Shown: positions 1-13,100 of the stretch, piece by piece
Layout: each line of letters begins with the position of its first letter
How positions within the stretch are numbered: position 1 is the stretch's first letter
Source of the DNA: Odontesthes bonariensis
Taxonomy: Eukaryota > Chordata > Actinopteri > Atheriniformes > Atherinopsidae
DNA length: 64,000 nt
Direction of reading: 5' to 3'
NCBI RefSeq assembly: GCF_027942865.1
Contig: NC_134529.1
Coordinates: forward strand, 19,024,467 to 19,088,466
Notes under the pieces: generated by a model
Databases searched by the model: none
What the model was told of the DNA's origin: nothing
The model's input: only the letters and a program-made list of their open reading frames with translations
Program-made: the position numbers and the translations under genes

Positions 1-902
1 TAACAGCAAATTTTAGTTAGTGAATTCTAGCTCATTGTATACACACTACGACACAAGAAAACACACAAATATCAGCACATATTCACTCTTACACAGACAT
101 ATTAACACTGATGCAGGCCAACACAAATGCACCAACACAAACGTATGCGACAGGAAACATAAAAAGGCCGCCTTAAACCCTTCTGCTCGCAAAGGGTCCC
201 TATGAGTGACATTTCAAAGATAATGTTCCCTTCGGTGTTCACATACAGGCCGAGGGGAGATCAGCCTTCATCTAAAGGTGAAGACTCACAAAGGGATGAC
301 TGAGATTCAAAAGAAGAAGAGAGCCAAGATCTACTTTTGACAAATTTTCCCGCCCAATTTGCTTTTTCGTTGCCATTGTTCGTTTGGTGGCTGGCTTGTG
401 AGAACTTAGCAAAAGTCATGCTGTTTTATGATACACGTCTCTACCCCGATTTTGTTTTAACAGTCTTATGGGGTGTAGAAGTCCCATGGGGGAAGGCAGC
501 AGCTATTCTTTGCTGTTATTCTTTGCATGCTTTGAAGGTTTTTGCTTCTTATGATAATAAGCCGTCTTATGTTACAACCAACTGAGAAATCAAAAACGCT
601 TTCCTTGTCAGTCGGCTCATTTTACTTTTTTATTTTATGTATTTATTTGTTCTATGCTGGCCCACAGTGGTGCGCTACTGAAACCATGCTGCATCATTGT
701 TTTTGCAGGATCCAAGTATGTACAATAGTTTTTCTCCGCCACTAGAGAGAGCTGTGCCACTGCTGAATCCCAGAAACCACACATCCATTTCTGGGCCATT
801 TCTGACCATATTTGGCTTTGAGGCTGATACTTATCAAAGCAAACTGAATTGTAGATTTTGGCAAAATTTGAATTCTTATTTGACGTAACTGTGTTTTTAC
901 AG
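1..902. other. Upstream flank or intron 1 of pgf
   Basis: I see no supportable coding exon here. A VEGF-family gene needs a first coding exon carrying the signal peptide, ending in phase 0 ahead of the exon at 903. Several short open frames are present, including hydrophobic ones around 337-745, but none combines an ATG, a signal peptide and a clear splice donor in the right phase. The first exon is probably left of the window. Confidence 0.5.
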
Positions 903-3900
903 ATGTTTCACCTTCCAGATGAGAGACAGTCTAGAAGTAAGTCTGCTGCTCTGATTCATGTCCTTCTAAATGAGCTTTTCCACCTGGTGAGGTAAAAAGC
1001 AGATATGTAACCTCTCTTGAATCAGTGACGTTCATGGAGGTGATGGGAAAGAGCATGTGTCGACCCATGGAGCAGCTCGTGGATGTGGAGCACGAGTTCC
1101 CCAATGAAGTGGAGTACCTGTACATTCCTGCTTGTGTCCCACTTTGGCGGTGCTCTGGTTGCTGTACGGACGAGCAGCTGGAGTGCCATCCTACCGCCGA
1201 ACGCAACGTCACTCTGGAGGTACGGCAAGATCTCTAATACACACAAATGCCCTTTCTGTTTACATTAGATATTTAGCCCTTTGTTGAGCCTACCCTTTTC
1301 TCTCGTGCCCTCAGGTTATGCGGATTCATCCTTTGGTGTCTATGCAACATGTGGATCTGACATTTGTGGAGCATCAGGGATGTGAATGCAGGTAGATTTC
1401 AGATAAGTCCCACTGAGAAACACCTGATTCATTTTTTAAAGAGCAATTAAGAGCAAGTTGTGTCTCTTTTTTCTGTTTTTCAGACTGAGTCGGAAACCTC
1501 AAAGCAATGACAAGTAAGTAATCAAACGTTTTGATTTACCTGACTTGAATTAATCGGTATCTTGATTGTGCTTCTCTTCCTGCATAGCAACAGTGAGTCT
1601 ATCAAGAACAGACCTCGAAAGAGGAAACGCAAGAAGACTGCCGTCGGCTGTGGAAAGTAAGAGACCGAGCACGTTTACACTAGAAATTATTAGGTTAGTC
1701 TGACCGAAACTGGACTTTTTGAAAATAAAGCATGTTAGTCTGATCCAAGTTGTATGAAATTGAATTTCTCTAAGTGCATCCAGATAATGCGGTTTGGGAT
1801 TGTATCACTCCTAAATGTGTACTCTCAGCTCGACTCAAGTGGGCCAAGGTGCTCGTCACATGCTGTAAGGTTCCATCTTTTTGCATCTTTTTGTAAAAAC
1901 AGTAAAGTATAAGTGTATGATATTCAAATAATGATCCTTCTATTCACATATTTTTCTGTTTCTTTTGTTAAATTGATTAACCCGTCAGAAATTGTGACTG
2001 ACAGCCAGCCCATTACGACTGCGTGTCAACTCACGGCCGCTTAAAGCACTTCCAGACTGTCGCTCTGCTCCAATAGAATCCTGATTTTAAGGCCGCAGCA
2101 TCATCTGACAAATTCACCATTCAAGTAACATGAATCACTGTGCAGTGATTTCGTCTTTACTGTGCTCTCGTACAGAGAAAATTAGACGCAGTAGAATGTC
2201 CAAAACTTGTTTTTCACACAGTCCATGTATTTTGGAACAAGGATGGTGGTCCAAGTAAACGACCAAGTCGAGCCTTAACCATGGCTCAACTCAACTGTGC
2301 ACGTAACCGTACTGATTGATTTCTCCCTTGTGGCGTTTGAACACGTTTACGGTTTCATGACCTTTATAGCCTAATTTCCTCCACTCAGCCTGATCACCAA
2401 GGACAGAAAAGATTAAACATTATCCTACAATACAATGTCTGCTGTGCTGCTCTTCACTTCTGCAGACATATAAAACATCCAAAACATTTGTGATGAGCAA
2501 GCTCTCTATAAGATCACAGAGCATTTGTTAGCACAATGCATCAAGGCCACTGATAGTTTTAACCAAGGACTGCTGCACTAAAGATTTTGACCGAAAACAA
2601 CCAGGTTCACATATCAGGAATAGAACAAAGAATAACCAGAAGAAAAGAGGTGAATCTTTATTTTCCACAATGTATTAACCCAACATTGATATTTCGCAAG
2701 AAATGTCCATGAATGTCACAAGACATGGGTAATCATCCACTAATGCAATGGCTGAGAATTCCTGCTTTGAATCTGAAGAGCAACACTTACAGTCTCAGAA
2801 AGGGAAGGTGAGAAAGCTTGTGTGTTCTTGTGAATTATTGGAAGAGCCAATCCCGGCAGCTTGTAGCACAAGATAGGTGGAGACGACAGCAAGGCTGAGC
2901 AAGGAGCCACTACTGCCTCCCTTGTGACTGAGAGTTGTGGGCCAAAAGAGCCTGGAGCCAGCTGATAAGCGGTGCATTTCTGGTAGTTTAGAATGTGATT
3001 AAAAAAAAGTTAACACATTATCATTCTGATACTTCCACTACCATGTGAGCTTGCACAATTTGCCTTCCTCTACTTGAGAATAGCTCCCTGATTCAAACTT
3101 GTATGGCTTGAATTAGTTACTCCAGTTTTAGAAGTGCTAAACGGAGCACCGAATCAATAAGAGACGTAGAAAACAGTGCAGGCAATGTCATCTGCTGGCG
3201 GCAGAGACAGAGGCGGGGACAGATTAGTTTATTCATAGATCCCCGTTCACTACAGGTGAGCCTTTAGGGGGATTAATAACTGCTGGAGTGTGACTCTTAA
3301 AAAAAAGATACAGTGTTCTTAAAAGGGTATAGTCTTTGAATGCAGCAAGTCATAATCGTGTTAATTGTTTTTTTTAACAGGGCATTCTACCCAATCTACA
3401 TGCAGATTATCTTATCTCTAAGCATACCTCAAGACCGGAAGTTTACAGCAGAGAGTTGCTTTGGGGTTTGAAAAATGCAGCTCAACAACATGAGCAAAGT
3501 AGATCTCTGCCTCTGCTGCTAAATCATTGTTGTTGCTCACTTTGTATGAAGTCTATTTTACCGTCCTGTCTTATCGGTTCCTGCTTGTTTGGAAAGTGAA
3601 AGTGTATTTTCAACATCCCCGGGGATGTTTCCACAGACTGAAATACAGTAGCCCTGAGGTCCAAAACCCCACAATAACAGTGCTCCTTCTAAAATATTGC
3701 GTATTTTATCTTTTAAGTTTTACTGCTTACATCTCATGTTGTGTTTTTCACATCAGCGCCACATTTAGCAGAAGCTTGTAGGGGCTGAGATGTGCAAATA
3801 TAGCATGAGTTGTCTGAGTCAGTCAAATCACTTGGGTGTCTCTGAGAGTTGAAGCCTCATTAGCACGGAGAGGAAATTCATTTTGTCACCTCAGCTCAGC

Positions 3901-5390
3901 GAGGGAACGCTATTTTCACAAATTTGACACGAAATTTTGAGACTTAGAAGACAACACTTTTATTTGTCTAAACTGAAAAAGCTGAAAGCTGAAAGCTGAA
4001 AGATTTAGTTGAACTTGTCTTTATTCCCCCAGTCCTTGGACTGTTATCATGTTATGGAGTACTTTGGTTTTCATCAATGTCAGCCCGTCCTTTAAGCATT
4101 TAATTATCATTCAGTGATCGTCCTTATCAGCTTTCCTTCTCGGGGAACGAGAAAACATTTGCGGTAACTAGGTCACCTGCCTGCAGGGTGTCACCGTCGC
4201 CTTCATTTAGGAGGAGAATGAAGCAACAGAAGGAAAGAAATGCATCGTGGGAGTCAACCCGATTATCAGCCATATCATTTCGACTTGAGGTCACTGCGGG
4301 GGAAGGTTGTGTTAGTCTCTCAGTAAGATTTCGCACAAAAGCATTTTTACGAGTCTGTGTGGTCTTGTTGTGCCAGCTGTTTTCCTGGCCTGGAACAGTA
4401 ATTATGTACTTTGAATTGCCTTGGCTTCTTTTTTCTTCGTAAACAACACTTAGAGCAGGAGCAGTGCCATCTCAAAACCCCATACTTAGTGGCGAGGGGA
4501 CCACACGGCTGCAGCAGAGTTTTCATGTCTTCTATCAGTTATAGAGGTTTCAAACACCACGTGAGGCCTGAGGGGCATAAACACTTGATTTGATGTCGTC
4601 ATGAGCTACCTAAAGTTTATGTATAGACTTTTATTTTGTTTTTTTTAGGAGCGTAATCTGTCACTCTGATACATGGATGAGAGATTTAGCTTTTTCAGAG
4701 CCTACGTCTTAAAGGCCTCTGACCCCAAGAGTGCGCTCCGTTGACTTGCTGTAATCCATCCATGTCAGAATGATCGTTTTATTCTGTTTAGATTTTTTTT
4801 AGTGCATTCGTGGCTCTCAAAAACCATCCCATTTGGAATTAGATAAAGATCTTATGGCTCGACAAATGTTGTGCCAAGATTATCTTTAAAGCAAAGCTAC
4901 AAAGATTAAGTGTTGGTTTCTGCCCGAAGATGCTCTCAAACAAGAAAAAGAGGGATTTTTTTGGTGTTGTTTTTTCATTTGATGTAGTAATAAATTTCAA
5001 GCCATTCAGAACTACATGGGGATCTAACAGTGGTATTCAGCAACTACTTCTATCAATATTGGTGTCTGAATAGGTTTTCTATCCTAGCTGATTATGTCCT
5101 CTACCTGGATAAATGGTCGTAGCTTAGTTCAAAGAGGGGAAATAGGCAGGAATCAGTACATCAAATTGAACTGTCTAATGAAAACTGTTATAAATCAACA
5201 CCAAATACTGATTCATCATGATTTGCACTAAGGATCTAATATTCAGAAGTCATTTGGAAAAAATGACATAAAGAAAAAAATCAAAACATGTTGGTTAGAG
5301 AGGTGGTTGAATTGACACATAATGCTGAACATGTGTATTTTTGTTTTTTTCAGGTGCCAATTCCCTCAAAAGCAGATAAACCTTGGATGA
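903..5390 (+). CDS. pgf: Placental growth factor-like (VEGF/PDGF family), 5' partial
   Basis: Secreted dimeric growth factor of the VEGF family, expected to bind VEGFR1-type receptors and act in vessel growth. Coding exons: 903-936, 1026-1219, 1315-1391, 1484-1513, 1588-1656 and 5354-5390. They sum to 441 nt, 146 residues plus a TGA stop, with phases matching the VEGF pattern (short phase 0-to-1 exon, then the big cystine-knot exon). The knot is seen as the SMCRPMEQLVDV start, then ACVPLWRCSGCCTDEQLEC, then GCECR in the next exon, which keeps the eight-cysteine spacing. After it comes a basic stretch, RPRKRKRKK (exon 1588-1656), typical of matrix or heparin binding. The last intron is 3.7 kb. 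The signal-peptide exon is not visible. PGF is preferred over VEGFA because of the 14q24.3 gene neighbourhood, so the paralogue label is partly inference. The C-terminal exon is the least certain. Confidence 0.82.
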
Positions 5391-5753
5391 ACTGATACAA
5401 AATTTGGAGGCGTGAGCAACAGCCCATGTGACAACGCACCTTTCTGCACCCACACTTTCCTTGCTGTGCATGCCAACTTTTTCCTTTTTGATTGATTATT
5501 AAAGCAGAAAAATCACACCACTACAGAAATCCTGTGTTCATATGACCTCACTCTCTCAGACCAAAATCAGTTCGGGCTTTTTTTGTCTAGCTGTTCCTGT
5601 GTGAAATTTAAAAAATATGCTTAGAATGCAGAACAGATACAGACGACTTCTTGTTTATTTTAACTTCCATTGGTATGAGACCAGCTTGAAAAACAGCAAA
5701 GACAATTAACCTAATGCATAGTCATTGTTTTGCTGACAATGTTTTTTTTTTTA

Positions 5754-5809
5754 AATAAACACTAAATATAAACTGCCAAACATGACACATGGCGAGTACA
5801 TAAAATAAA
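5754..5809 (+). terminator. pgf poly(A) signals
   Basis: Two AATAAA hexamers, at 5754-5759 and 5804-5809, lie 364-419 bases after the pgf stop codon. They are reasonable 3' end signals, although no GU-rich element was tested. Confidence 0.5.
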
Positions 5810-7043
5810 AGTTAACTCAAAGTAAACCAGTCTTGTGTCGTCTGCATCTGTTGACTACTATGAGGACACAGCAGTTCTTCCTCTGGTCAGGCTCCACAGT
5901 AAACACACTGTGAGCACAGCACAAAGGGCTGCTGTTATCCATTCACTTGCAATGCGCTCCCAGCCTTGCACAGACATGTGAGATGATAGGGGTGTGGTTA
6001 GATTTAATAGCAAGGCCTTCTCGTGCCCTCGTATATCACATAAAAAGGAGGATTAAATTCACCAAACAAAGGATGTGTTGGGTAGTTAGTAACCTCTTAT
6101 TAACTTACTATCAGTCACAATCCAGTTGACGTTTTGTCTCAGATTTCAAGTCACTGCACTTACTGTTTGTGAGAGCACTCCATTGGGTTTATATGATAAC
6201 CCTATAATGCCAATCATTTAAAAGATTTGGAGATTTTCTTTCCTTAAGCATGCATACACAGCCTTGTCAGAAATCTCCCACCACCTCCTCAGCATGGGGA
6301 AGAACATAAATGTTAAGATAAAGCTGCACGTGAGCACGTTTTGTTCTTAAGTGCAGTGTTTTGTTTACAACTGCAAACATGCTGCGGACAGAACTCCCTC
6401 CACTTAGGTTAACTACAGGCCACACCATTATGTAATACACTAGACTCGCGTCACTGGATCCTTCGACGGTCATTTGAGATGCCTGCACTTTACCATACAT
6501 ATCCTCCTGCACTTCAAACACGTTGTCTTAGACGTGCCACACATTTGGCAGTGGTCACGTTTTTCAGCTGCTGGCCGGGCCGGCCAATCAGAAGCCGGGA
6601 GGCCTGTCAGGTGGGCGGGTATCGCAGTCTAAACACTGTGACGTATGTAATAATCCAAACAATACCACGCCCATAACGACCAAATTTGGCAAAATTGCTA
6701 CAGTGACCATATCAACCCTTGCAGTTTTGGCGTCCATGAACAAAAATTTAAGGACTGTTTATAAACCACTTTCGATTTTGAGGCTCTTAGGACAATTAGA
6801 GTACAAAAGCTAACTACTGTGGCCACCGTGCTCCGCATGTGACTGAGAGGTAAAGGGAGGGGCGATTTGTCTCGTGTACGGCACCGTGGAACACCGAGTT
6901 CCAGGCAACGTAGCTGGGCGGCAGCAGTAACGGCCAAGCCGAGGAAAAGAAGTCAGAGACACAGCCGTGACCTCGAGCTAGATACAGGCTCCTTTCCGCA
7001 GCTTTGAAGACTGCGTCGTTGAAACGCTAACACATCGGAGAAA
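5810..7043 (+). promoter_or_regulatory. cipc upstream region and non-coding first exon
   Basis: No coding exon is seen between pgf and cipc. A CCAATCA box is at 6584-6590 in a GC-rich patch. A consensus splice donor (GGAGAAA, then gtaagca) ends a likely non-coding first exon at 7043. Further upstream lie a canonical E-box CACGTG at 6327-6332 and a D-box-type TTATGTAA at 6428-6435. The exact transcription start cannot be read from the sequence. Confidence 0.55.
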
Positions 7044-7774
7044 GTAAGCATGTCCTTTTGTTTCTCGGCTTTTTGTGTGGTGTTGTTGTGTATTTTATGA
7101 GTACTTAATACTTCGTGAGAGTAGCTTTGTTTAGCTGTTGTTAGCTTTGTTAGCGCTTCACCAAGCTAACCACAGACCGTTCGTCTTTTTGGTGTTACTG
7201 GCACGTTCCTTTGTATTTAGTTATGAAGACCGTCACTTAACATTTTTAATGTATAAAACCAATAGTGTACCTAGCTAACGTACCCAAATGTACAACGTTT
7301 TTATATTAACATTTGAATTAGCAAAAATAACTTAAACTAGCTTAAACTATGTTTAGGCTGTGTCATATATTTAAATTAGTATCGTGAATGTATTTTACGA
7401 ACGATGATTAAGGTAGCTGGTGTTATCATTCAGGATACGGTAGTGTATATGTTTCTGGGGGAAATAGTTCACAATCACGGTTTTCATCGGTCATTTTATT
7501 CGCTGGAAATTTTATAAGGTCAGATAAACAAAGCAACCGATGTTCATATTAAAGGAATATTTCAATGAATTTCATGCTTCCGTCTTGAAATCCTGTAACT
7601 AGAATATCAAATGCATATGTTTGTCACGTTATAAATCTGTAGTCTTGTCATTTATGGGAAAAGAATTTGTGTACTTAGTGTCGTTTCATTCTCAATTCTA
7701 GCCTTTGACATGCTGATGCGGTTTTGTGACAGCTTCTGAGATCCAAGGGCATTGTTAGTACAGCAGGAAAAGAG

Positions 7775-10126
7775 ATGAGCAACAAGAGGAAGGCAGAGAG
7801 TCACCTGAGGGCAGCAAACCGACCGCGCATCATGAAGTGCGGAGACTCCCGGGCTGACTCGGAGAGAGACTCCGGATTCTCAGGTGCAGCCAAACTCTCA
7901 TGCACAGTTTAATGTGATATTCTTAGTTTGTGAGGATTCGCTCAGTTGAATCACTGCTAACTTTCCGTCTGCCCACAGATGCCAGCTCAGAGCACACGAG
8001 TGCGATGGACACCACAGACTTTGAGGATTCACGCCGGCGTTTTGTGCAGCAGAGGCCAAAGGCTGCTGGTTCAGGACCTCGGCCATCTCAGTTGGCTGTG
8101 GTGGGAGGTTCTTACTCCGGTCTATCTCCTATGATTATAATGAACAACGTTCTTCTCAAACAGGTAACACAATAAAACCTGGATTCTTTTAGAATGATGT
8201 GTTTGGCTGAATTGCTCCCCTGATTCCTCTCAACTGTTCAGCACTACTGCTCTGCTGGAAAGCTGACCCACTTCCATATTTGCTAACCATTTAGATCAAT
8301 GCTTCCACTCACATCCGTCCACTAATTGTCCTAGTTCGAATCATGTGTTTACAACCAGTAGCCGACAGTTCCTGCAGTATACCTTTCTGTAAGCAGACCA
8401 GAGCTGTTGCAGAGATTGATAATGTGATGACTGAGTCGTGAATGTTGTGTGCCTCAACAAATATTTGCGACTTAAAAACATCTGACAATGATTTTATGCG
8501 TCAACGTGTCTTTAGTTGGTTAAATTATTAAGATGGTCGGGAGTTTTGACCCTTTACATCCTTGCACTTGCAACAGTTTTTTAAAGTTAATTTTGTACTG
8601 CGACTGGATTAAAAAGGTACTATTACTGCCTTCGGCTGCCTTTTTCTGTCCTTTTTCAGCAGCAAGTTATGAATAAAAACAAGTCATTTGCTTTTCTCTT
8701 TGTATTTTGCCAAATTACAATAAAATATGTGATTATTTCAGTGAATGCTCATTGAAATGCATTCGTTTGTAATTCAGTTGAAGAAGTAATTGGCATAAGT
8801 AGTGAGGAGGGCTTTTATGTTGAGGAGCAAAAGTAAATGACAAATAACTCCATGGCGAACGTCCACGGAAGGAAAATGGACACCGCTTTTGAAAGTCATT
8901 TGAACCTCGTTGTTTCATGCATATCAAGTCCTCTTTAAATGGGTCAACCACCTGGCTCCAAGTCCTCTAGGTGAGCTGTGTCAAGCTTTGGTGATTAGCC
9001 AGCTCTTTTATGGATGGGTGATTTTCAGATTTTGTTCGTGATTGTACAGAATCATCCTCAATGTCCTCAAAGAAAGCTTCACAGTGAAGTAGAAACTTCT
9101 CTGTTTTAGCTGTGAAATGTAACAAATATGCAGAGTGGTGGACGGTATCTGAAGGAGAAGACCAAATGCCTGGGTTTATTTATAGTAATGAGCACTTTTT
9201 AAGAAAAAAGAAAAAGTTCTAATATGCCTTTTTTATTGCTTTTTCAGCCTGTAGAGAATCCTCCTGCTCTGAAGCCCTGGGGCTTCAGTCCTGCCATGGA
9301 GGTGGTGCAGCCTGTGGTCCAGCAGCCTCAAGTGGTCTTTCTACAGCCTGTGGTCTCCCGTCAAGCTTCAAAAGAGACAACCTCTAGACACAGACGCTCC
9401 AAGAAGTATTTCCCAATACTGAAATCCTACCCCAAGATTGCCCCGCATCCTGGGGACAGCACGAGTTCCTCAGGAAGAGGGACTGCCTCCTCGTCCTCTT
9501 CTTCCTCCTCCTCTTCAGGTTCAGAGAGATGTAGCGCTTTAACCTCCAACTCTCAGAGAGAGAAGACACACAGAACACTTAGTGGCAGTGCAAGTGACTC
9601 TCGCTCAACCACTCCTGGTCTTCCTGCTTCTCCTCGCATCTCGTCTCCTCTGCTTCAGAGCAGACTTTGTCTCCCAGCAACAGAAACCAGCAGAAGCAGC
9701 AGTCCTGCCGACGAGAGGCCTTCATCGGCGATCAGCCAGGCAGAGCTTCCGACTTCCCTGTCTGTCAGTCACAAAACTGGCTCCAAAACCTCCAAGTTCC
9801 CTATTTCACGAGCACTCGCCCTGGAAAACATCTCTTCAGAAGATTGCAGCCTGAGTGACAGTGATTCTGACTCGAAGAGGAAGCGCTTCTGCAACACCTA
9901 CAACATCTTGAGTAAATCTGGCCTGCTGGACATCACGCTTCGCACCAAGGAGCTACTCAGGCAGAACCGCCGCACCCAGAGCGACTTAGACAGACTTAAA
10001 GAACACACAGACCTCTTCCTTCATGCGCTACAGAGTGGTGACACCAGCGTTTGTGTTAAGCTGCAGGCCATTCTTCAGAAGGAAGACCAGGAGAGAGCAG
10101 TTGTGAGCAGTTTTAAATCAGATTAG
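7775..10126 (+). CDS. cipc: CLOCK-interacting pacemaker (CIPC)
   Basis: Nuclear repressor that binds CLOCK and damps CLOCK-BMAL1 transcription in the vertebrate circadian feedback loop (family knowledge). Coding exons: 7775-7883, 7979-8163 and 9248-10126, 1173 nt, 390 residues, against about 399 in human. The start ATG opens MSNKRKAESHL. Conserved marks are the DSGFSDASSE acidic/serine motif across the first splice site, GLSPMIIMNNVLLKQ at the end of exon 2, KKYFPILKSYPKIAPHPG in exon 3, and the C-terminal helical region from about residue 314 (KSGLLDITLRTKELLRQNR and following leucine/charge heptads), which is the predicted coiled-coil CLOCK-binding part. A serine-rich run encoded around 9487-9535 is low complexity. 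The middle third is poorly conserved, as is usual for this family. All splice sites are GT-AG and the phases close. Confidence 0.93.
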
Positions 10127-13100
10127 ACCTAGGCCAGTGCGAGGGAGTAATCCTTTAGACTGAGGTGGAGAGGAAGACCAGGATGGTGGGGGGGTGGTAG
10201 GTGTGTGCAGAGACAGATGGACCGAAAATAATGTGCTCTACACTAAACCCCTCCCCACCAGACTCTCAGACAGACAGTGCGCTCTGACCTATATTTAGTA
10301 CCTTGGGGTCCTGTCACACCGATCCAACCTAAAAGAGAAAAAAAAAAAAAGCTGGGGATGTTGGTGCACAATATTTTTCTCCTGATGAAAGTTGCACTAA
10401 TGTTTAAAGTCATTTTAGCACTACATATGGAGGTCAGTTAGCCACCAATACACATCTGAGAAGCAAACACAGCTGGATTCCTCACCACCTGACGCCTGGA
10501 CTATTGACAGCCCGACAGAGTCGGGAGCAGCACAGGACTCTCTTTGTTTATCTACACCCTGCACACTGTAGACTTCCAGTACAACTCCTCTCCAGAACTA
10601 CTCGGATGACTTTACAGTAGTCGGGTGTTTCGGTGGTGGACAGGAGGCTGAGTACAGAGAGCCGGTGGACTGCTTTGTTGCATCATATGGGAACAATCGG
10701 CTCCTTTTTGACCCCGACGAAGACACGAGGTGTTTGTGGATTTTGGGATTGATAGAATTGTGCTTCTCTGTATGTTCTGCTTCTGTGTGAGAAGAAGCCT
10801 TTTAGTCTGTAGTTGTTTTTTTTTATATAGAATACAGGAAAGACGAGTTTAAAAAAAAAAAAAAAAAGGTTTTCTTTACCACAGATTTGCGAAACTTGTC
10901 TAATTTTACACTCAGATTGTTAATTAAGAACATGGACATTGCAATACTGTCTTTGGTTTGCTTTAGTCTGTCATGGTTGGTCTTGGGCACAAAGTAATGA
11001 ACATGGACTGCCGTAGACATCAAGTGCAGCCACATAAGCGTCTGTCGGCTTGGTTTATTGGGGGGCCAAATGAGGCCAAAGCTCATATCAAGAGTTATTT
11101 CACATTTAGCCTGTCAAGGTTTCTTCCATTGAAACGGCCTCTTTGTTGCACAAGTGTTTAGCTCATTGGCAATCAAGACCAAAAGAAGCTCAGAGAGTTG
11201 GATCTAAGGCATGTAGGGATCAGCAGATGTACAGCTTTATTCTACCGAAATGCACTATAGAGGTGTTGAATTTGATTTAAACCCTTGAAACTGGATATCT
11301 GAATTGAATCAAAGCATAAAAAAATGCTTCATCTGAAAAGGGAAAGAAATCGGCACCACCGTTCTGACAACAGAAAATGAACCCGCCCGACATTTGGCCT
11401 CAGACTTGCTACTTAACGGGCTCTTAATTTATCAGTGACAGCATCCGGCTGACTTCCAACACAATTGTGCAACGAATTTCTGAATATGACGAGCTTAAGG
11501 AGGTGTTTTCGTGCCATGTTGAATGTTCTCGGGCCCGGTCGGCTCCTTTAAACAGACAAATGTGCGCCTCAAGTGTCTTTTTCCCCTCTGCATTCTAAAG
11601 CTTGATCTGACAGGGCCTGTCGATGATTTCCCATCACGTTGATGGCAGTCTCGTACAAACTGTCTGGATGTAAAACTTTTAACAACCATTTCGATGCTTC
11701 CCTGATAAAACTCGCATTGTAAAGGGCGTTAAGTTGTAATTGACCCAGATTTCAATGGTTTTGTGAATCTGTTCTTATGTTTGTTTGTTTTTTTTATGCG
11801 CATATTGGTGTAATTTAATGTGGCAACGTTGTGAAACTTCAAGTGCAGTCTTTTTCTCTGACATGTTCTTTTTGTTTACATCTGCTCAGTGTTTGTTGTT
11901 GTTTTATTTTTCTTGTCCTCTAAGGCAACCATGGAATCAGATTTCCTGATGTATGCCAGTATGTCTGCATCTTCTTTGGATCTCAAGTGCAGGCGTGTCC
12001 TTTTTTTTTTTTTTTTTTTTTAAACGTCCACATTAAGGAAATTGGTCAGTTTTCGGGTGTTTTATCGTCAGCAGTTAATTAGCTCCTAAACAATGGCCTT
12101 AAAATCCAAACTCGATGTACTTCGTAGAACATTTGCACTGAAATGATCTAAAAGAAGCTCTGAGACGCTTTGTGGACGGACTTTTATGGCAGCTGTTGTT
12201 CTGTAGCTCATTTAAGGACAGTTTTTGTTTTGTTTTTTTTCTCTTTTGATATGAACCTGTTTTGTAACCATTTTTGATTTGTTGTTACTCAACATTTGTT
12301 TTTACATCTTCTGTATATTAAATTATGTAAAGAGGTTTGATTTTGTGCTTGCTTTGCTTCTATTTATTTACAGTGGGTTTTATAAGGAGTGTCACCATTA
12401 TCCGCCATTCAAACTCGTCTGCGTGAGAAGACACTACTTTTTTAACAAGTACAGAGATGTTTAAAAGAATATATTATCTCCTCTACCTTTTTTTTTTGTC
12501 TTCTACAAATTTGATTTATTATTCCATTTCCTGTGAAATACTTGCTTTGTAGAGGCTCTTTAATTATTACTTGACCTCATTATTCAACATGCCACACTTC
12601 TGGGCCCTTTCCTGTCCTCTTTCCTGGTCTTCCTGAGGAAACAACAGTCCCATAGATGAGTTGTTTTTTTTTTTTGTTGGGGGGGGGGGGGGGGGGGGGG
12701 GTTGCTCCGAATAAAATTCCTGACTTCTGTAAGCTGTTATTTACTTTCTCTGCACGTGGAATGAGCTGCTCGTGTCTTCCTGGTTAAACTTATGTGGTTC
12801 AAGTTAACGAGCGCAGCTGAGGTGGGGGTGCGCGCGCAGGCGGTGTATGGGCGTTCACAACACATGATTTCTTATGTTCAAAAGACCCCCGACGTATTTC
12901 CAATTTTTTTTTTTTTTTTGCATTAATGACGTTTCACAAATGGCCGAATGGGGTAAAAAAAAAAAAAGTCAATTCTTAGGTGACATTTTTTTTTTAAATG
13001 TTTTCAACTACAACTTCAAGTTGTAAAAGCCACAGTTTGCTTCCTGTTTTTTTTTTCTTGCAAATACATGAAAACGGGACCTGATGAAACGGCTTCATGG

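Noticed and set aside
337-745. Hydrophobic frames as a possible pgf signal-peptide exon
   Set aside because: No ATG at a suitable place, and no donor in phase 0 following the hydrophobic core.
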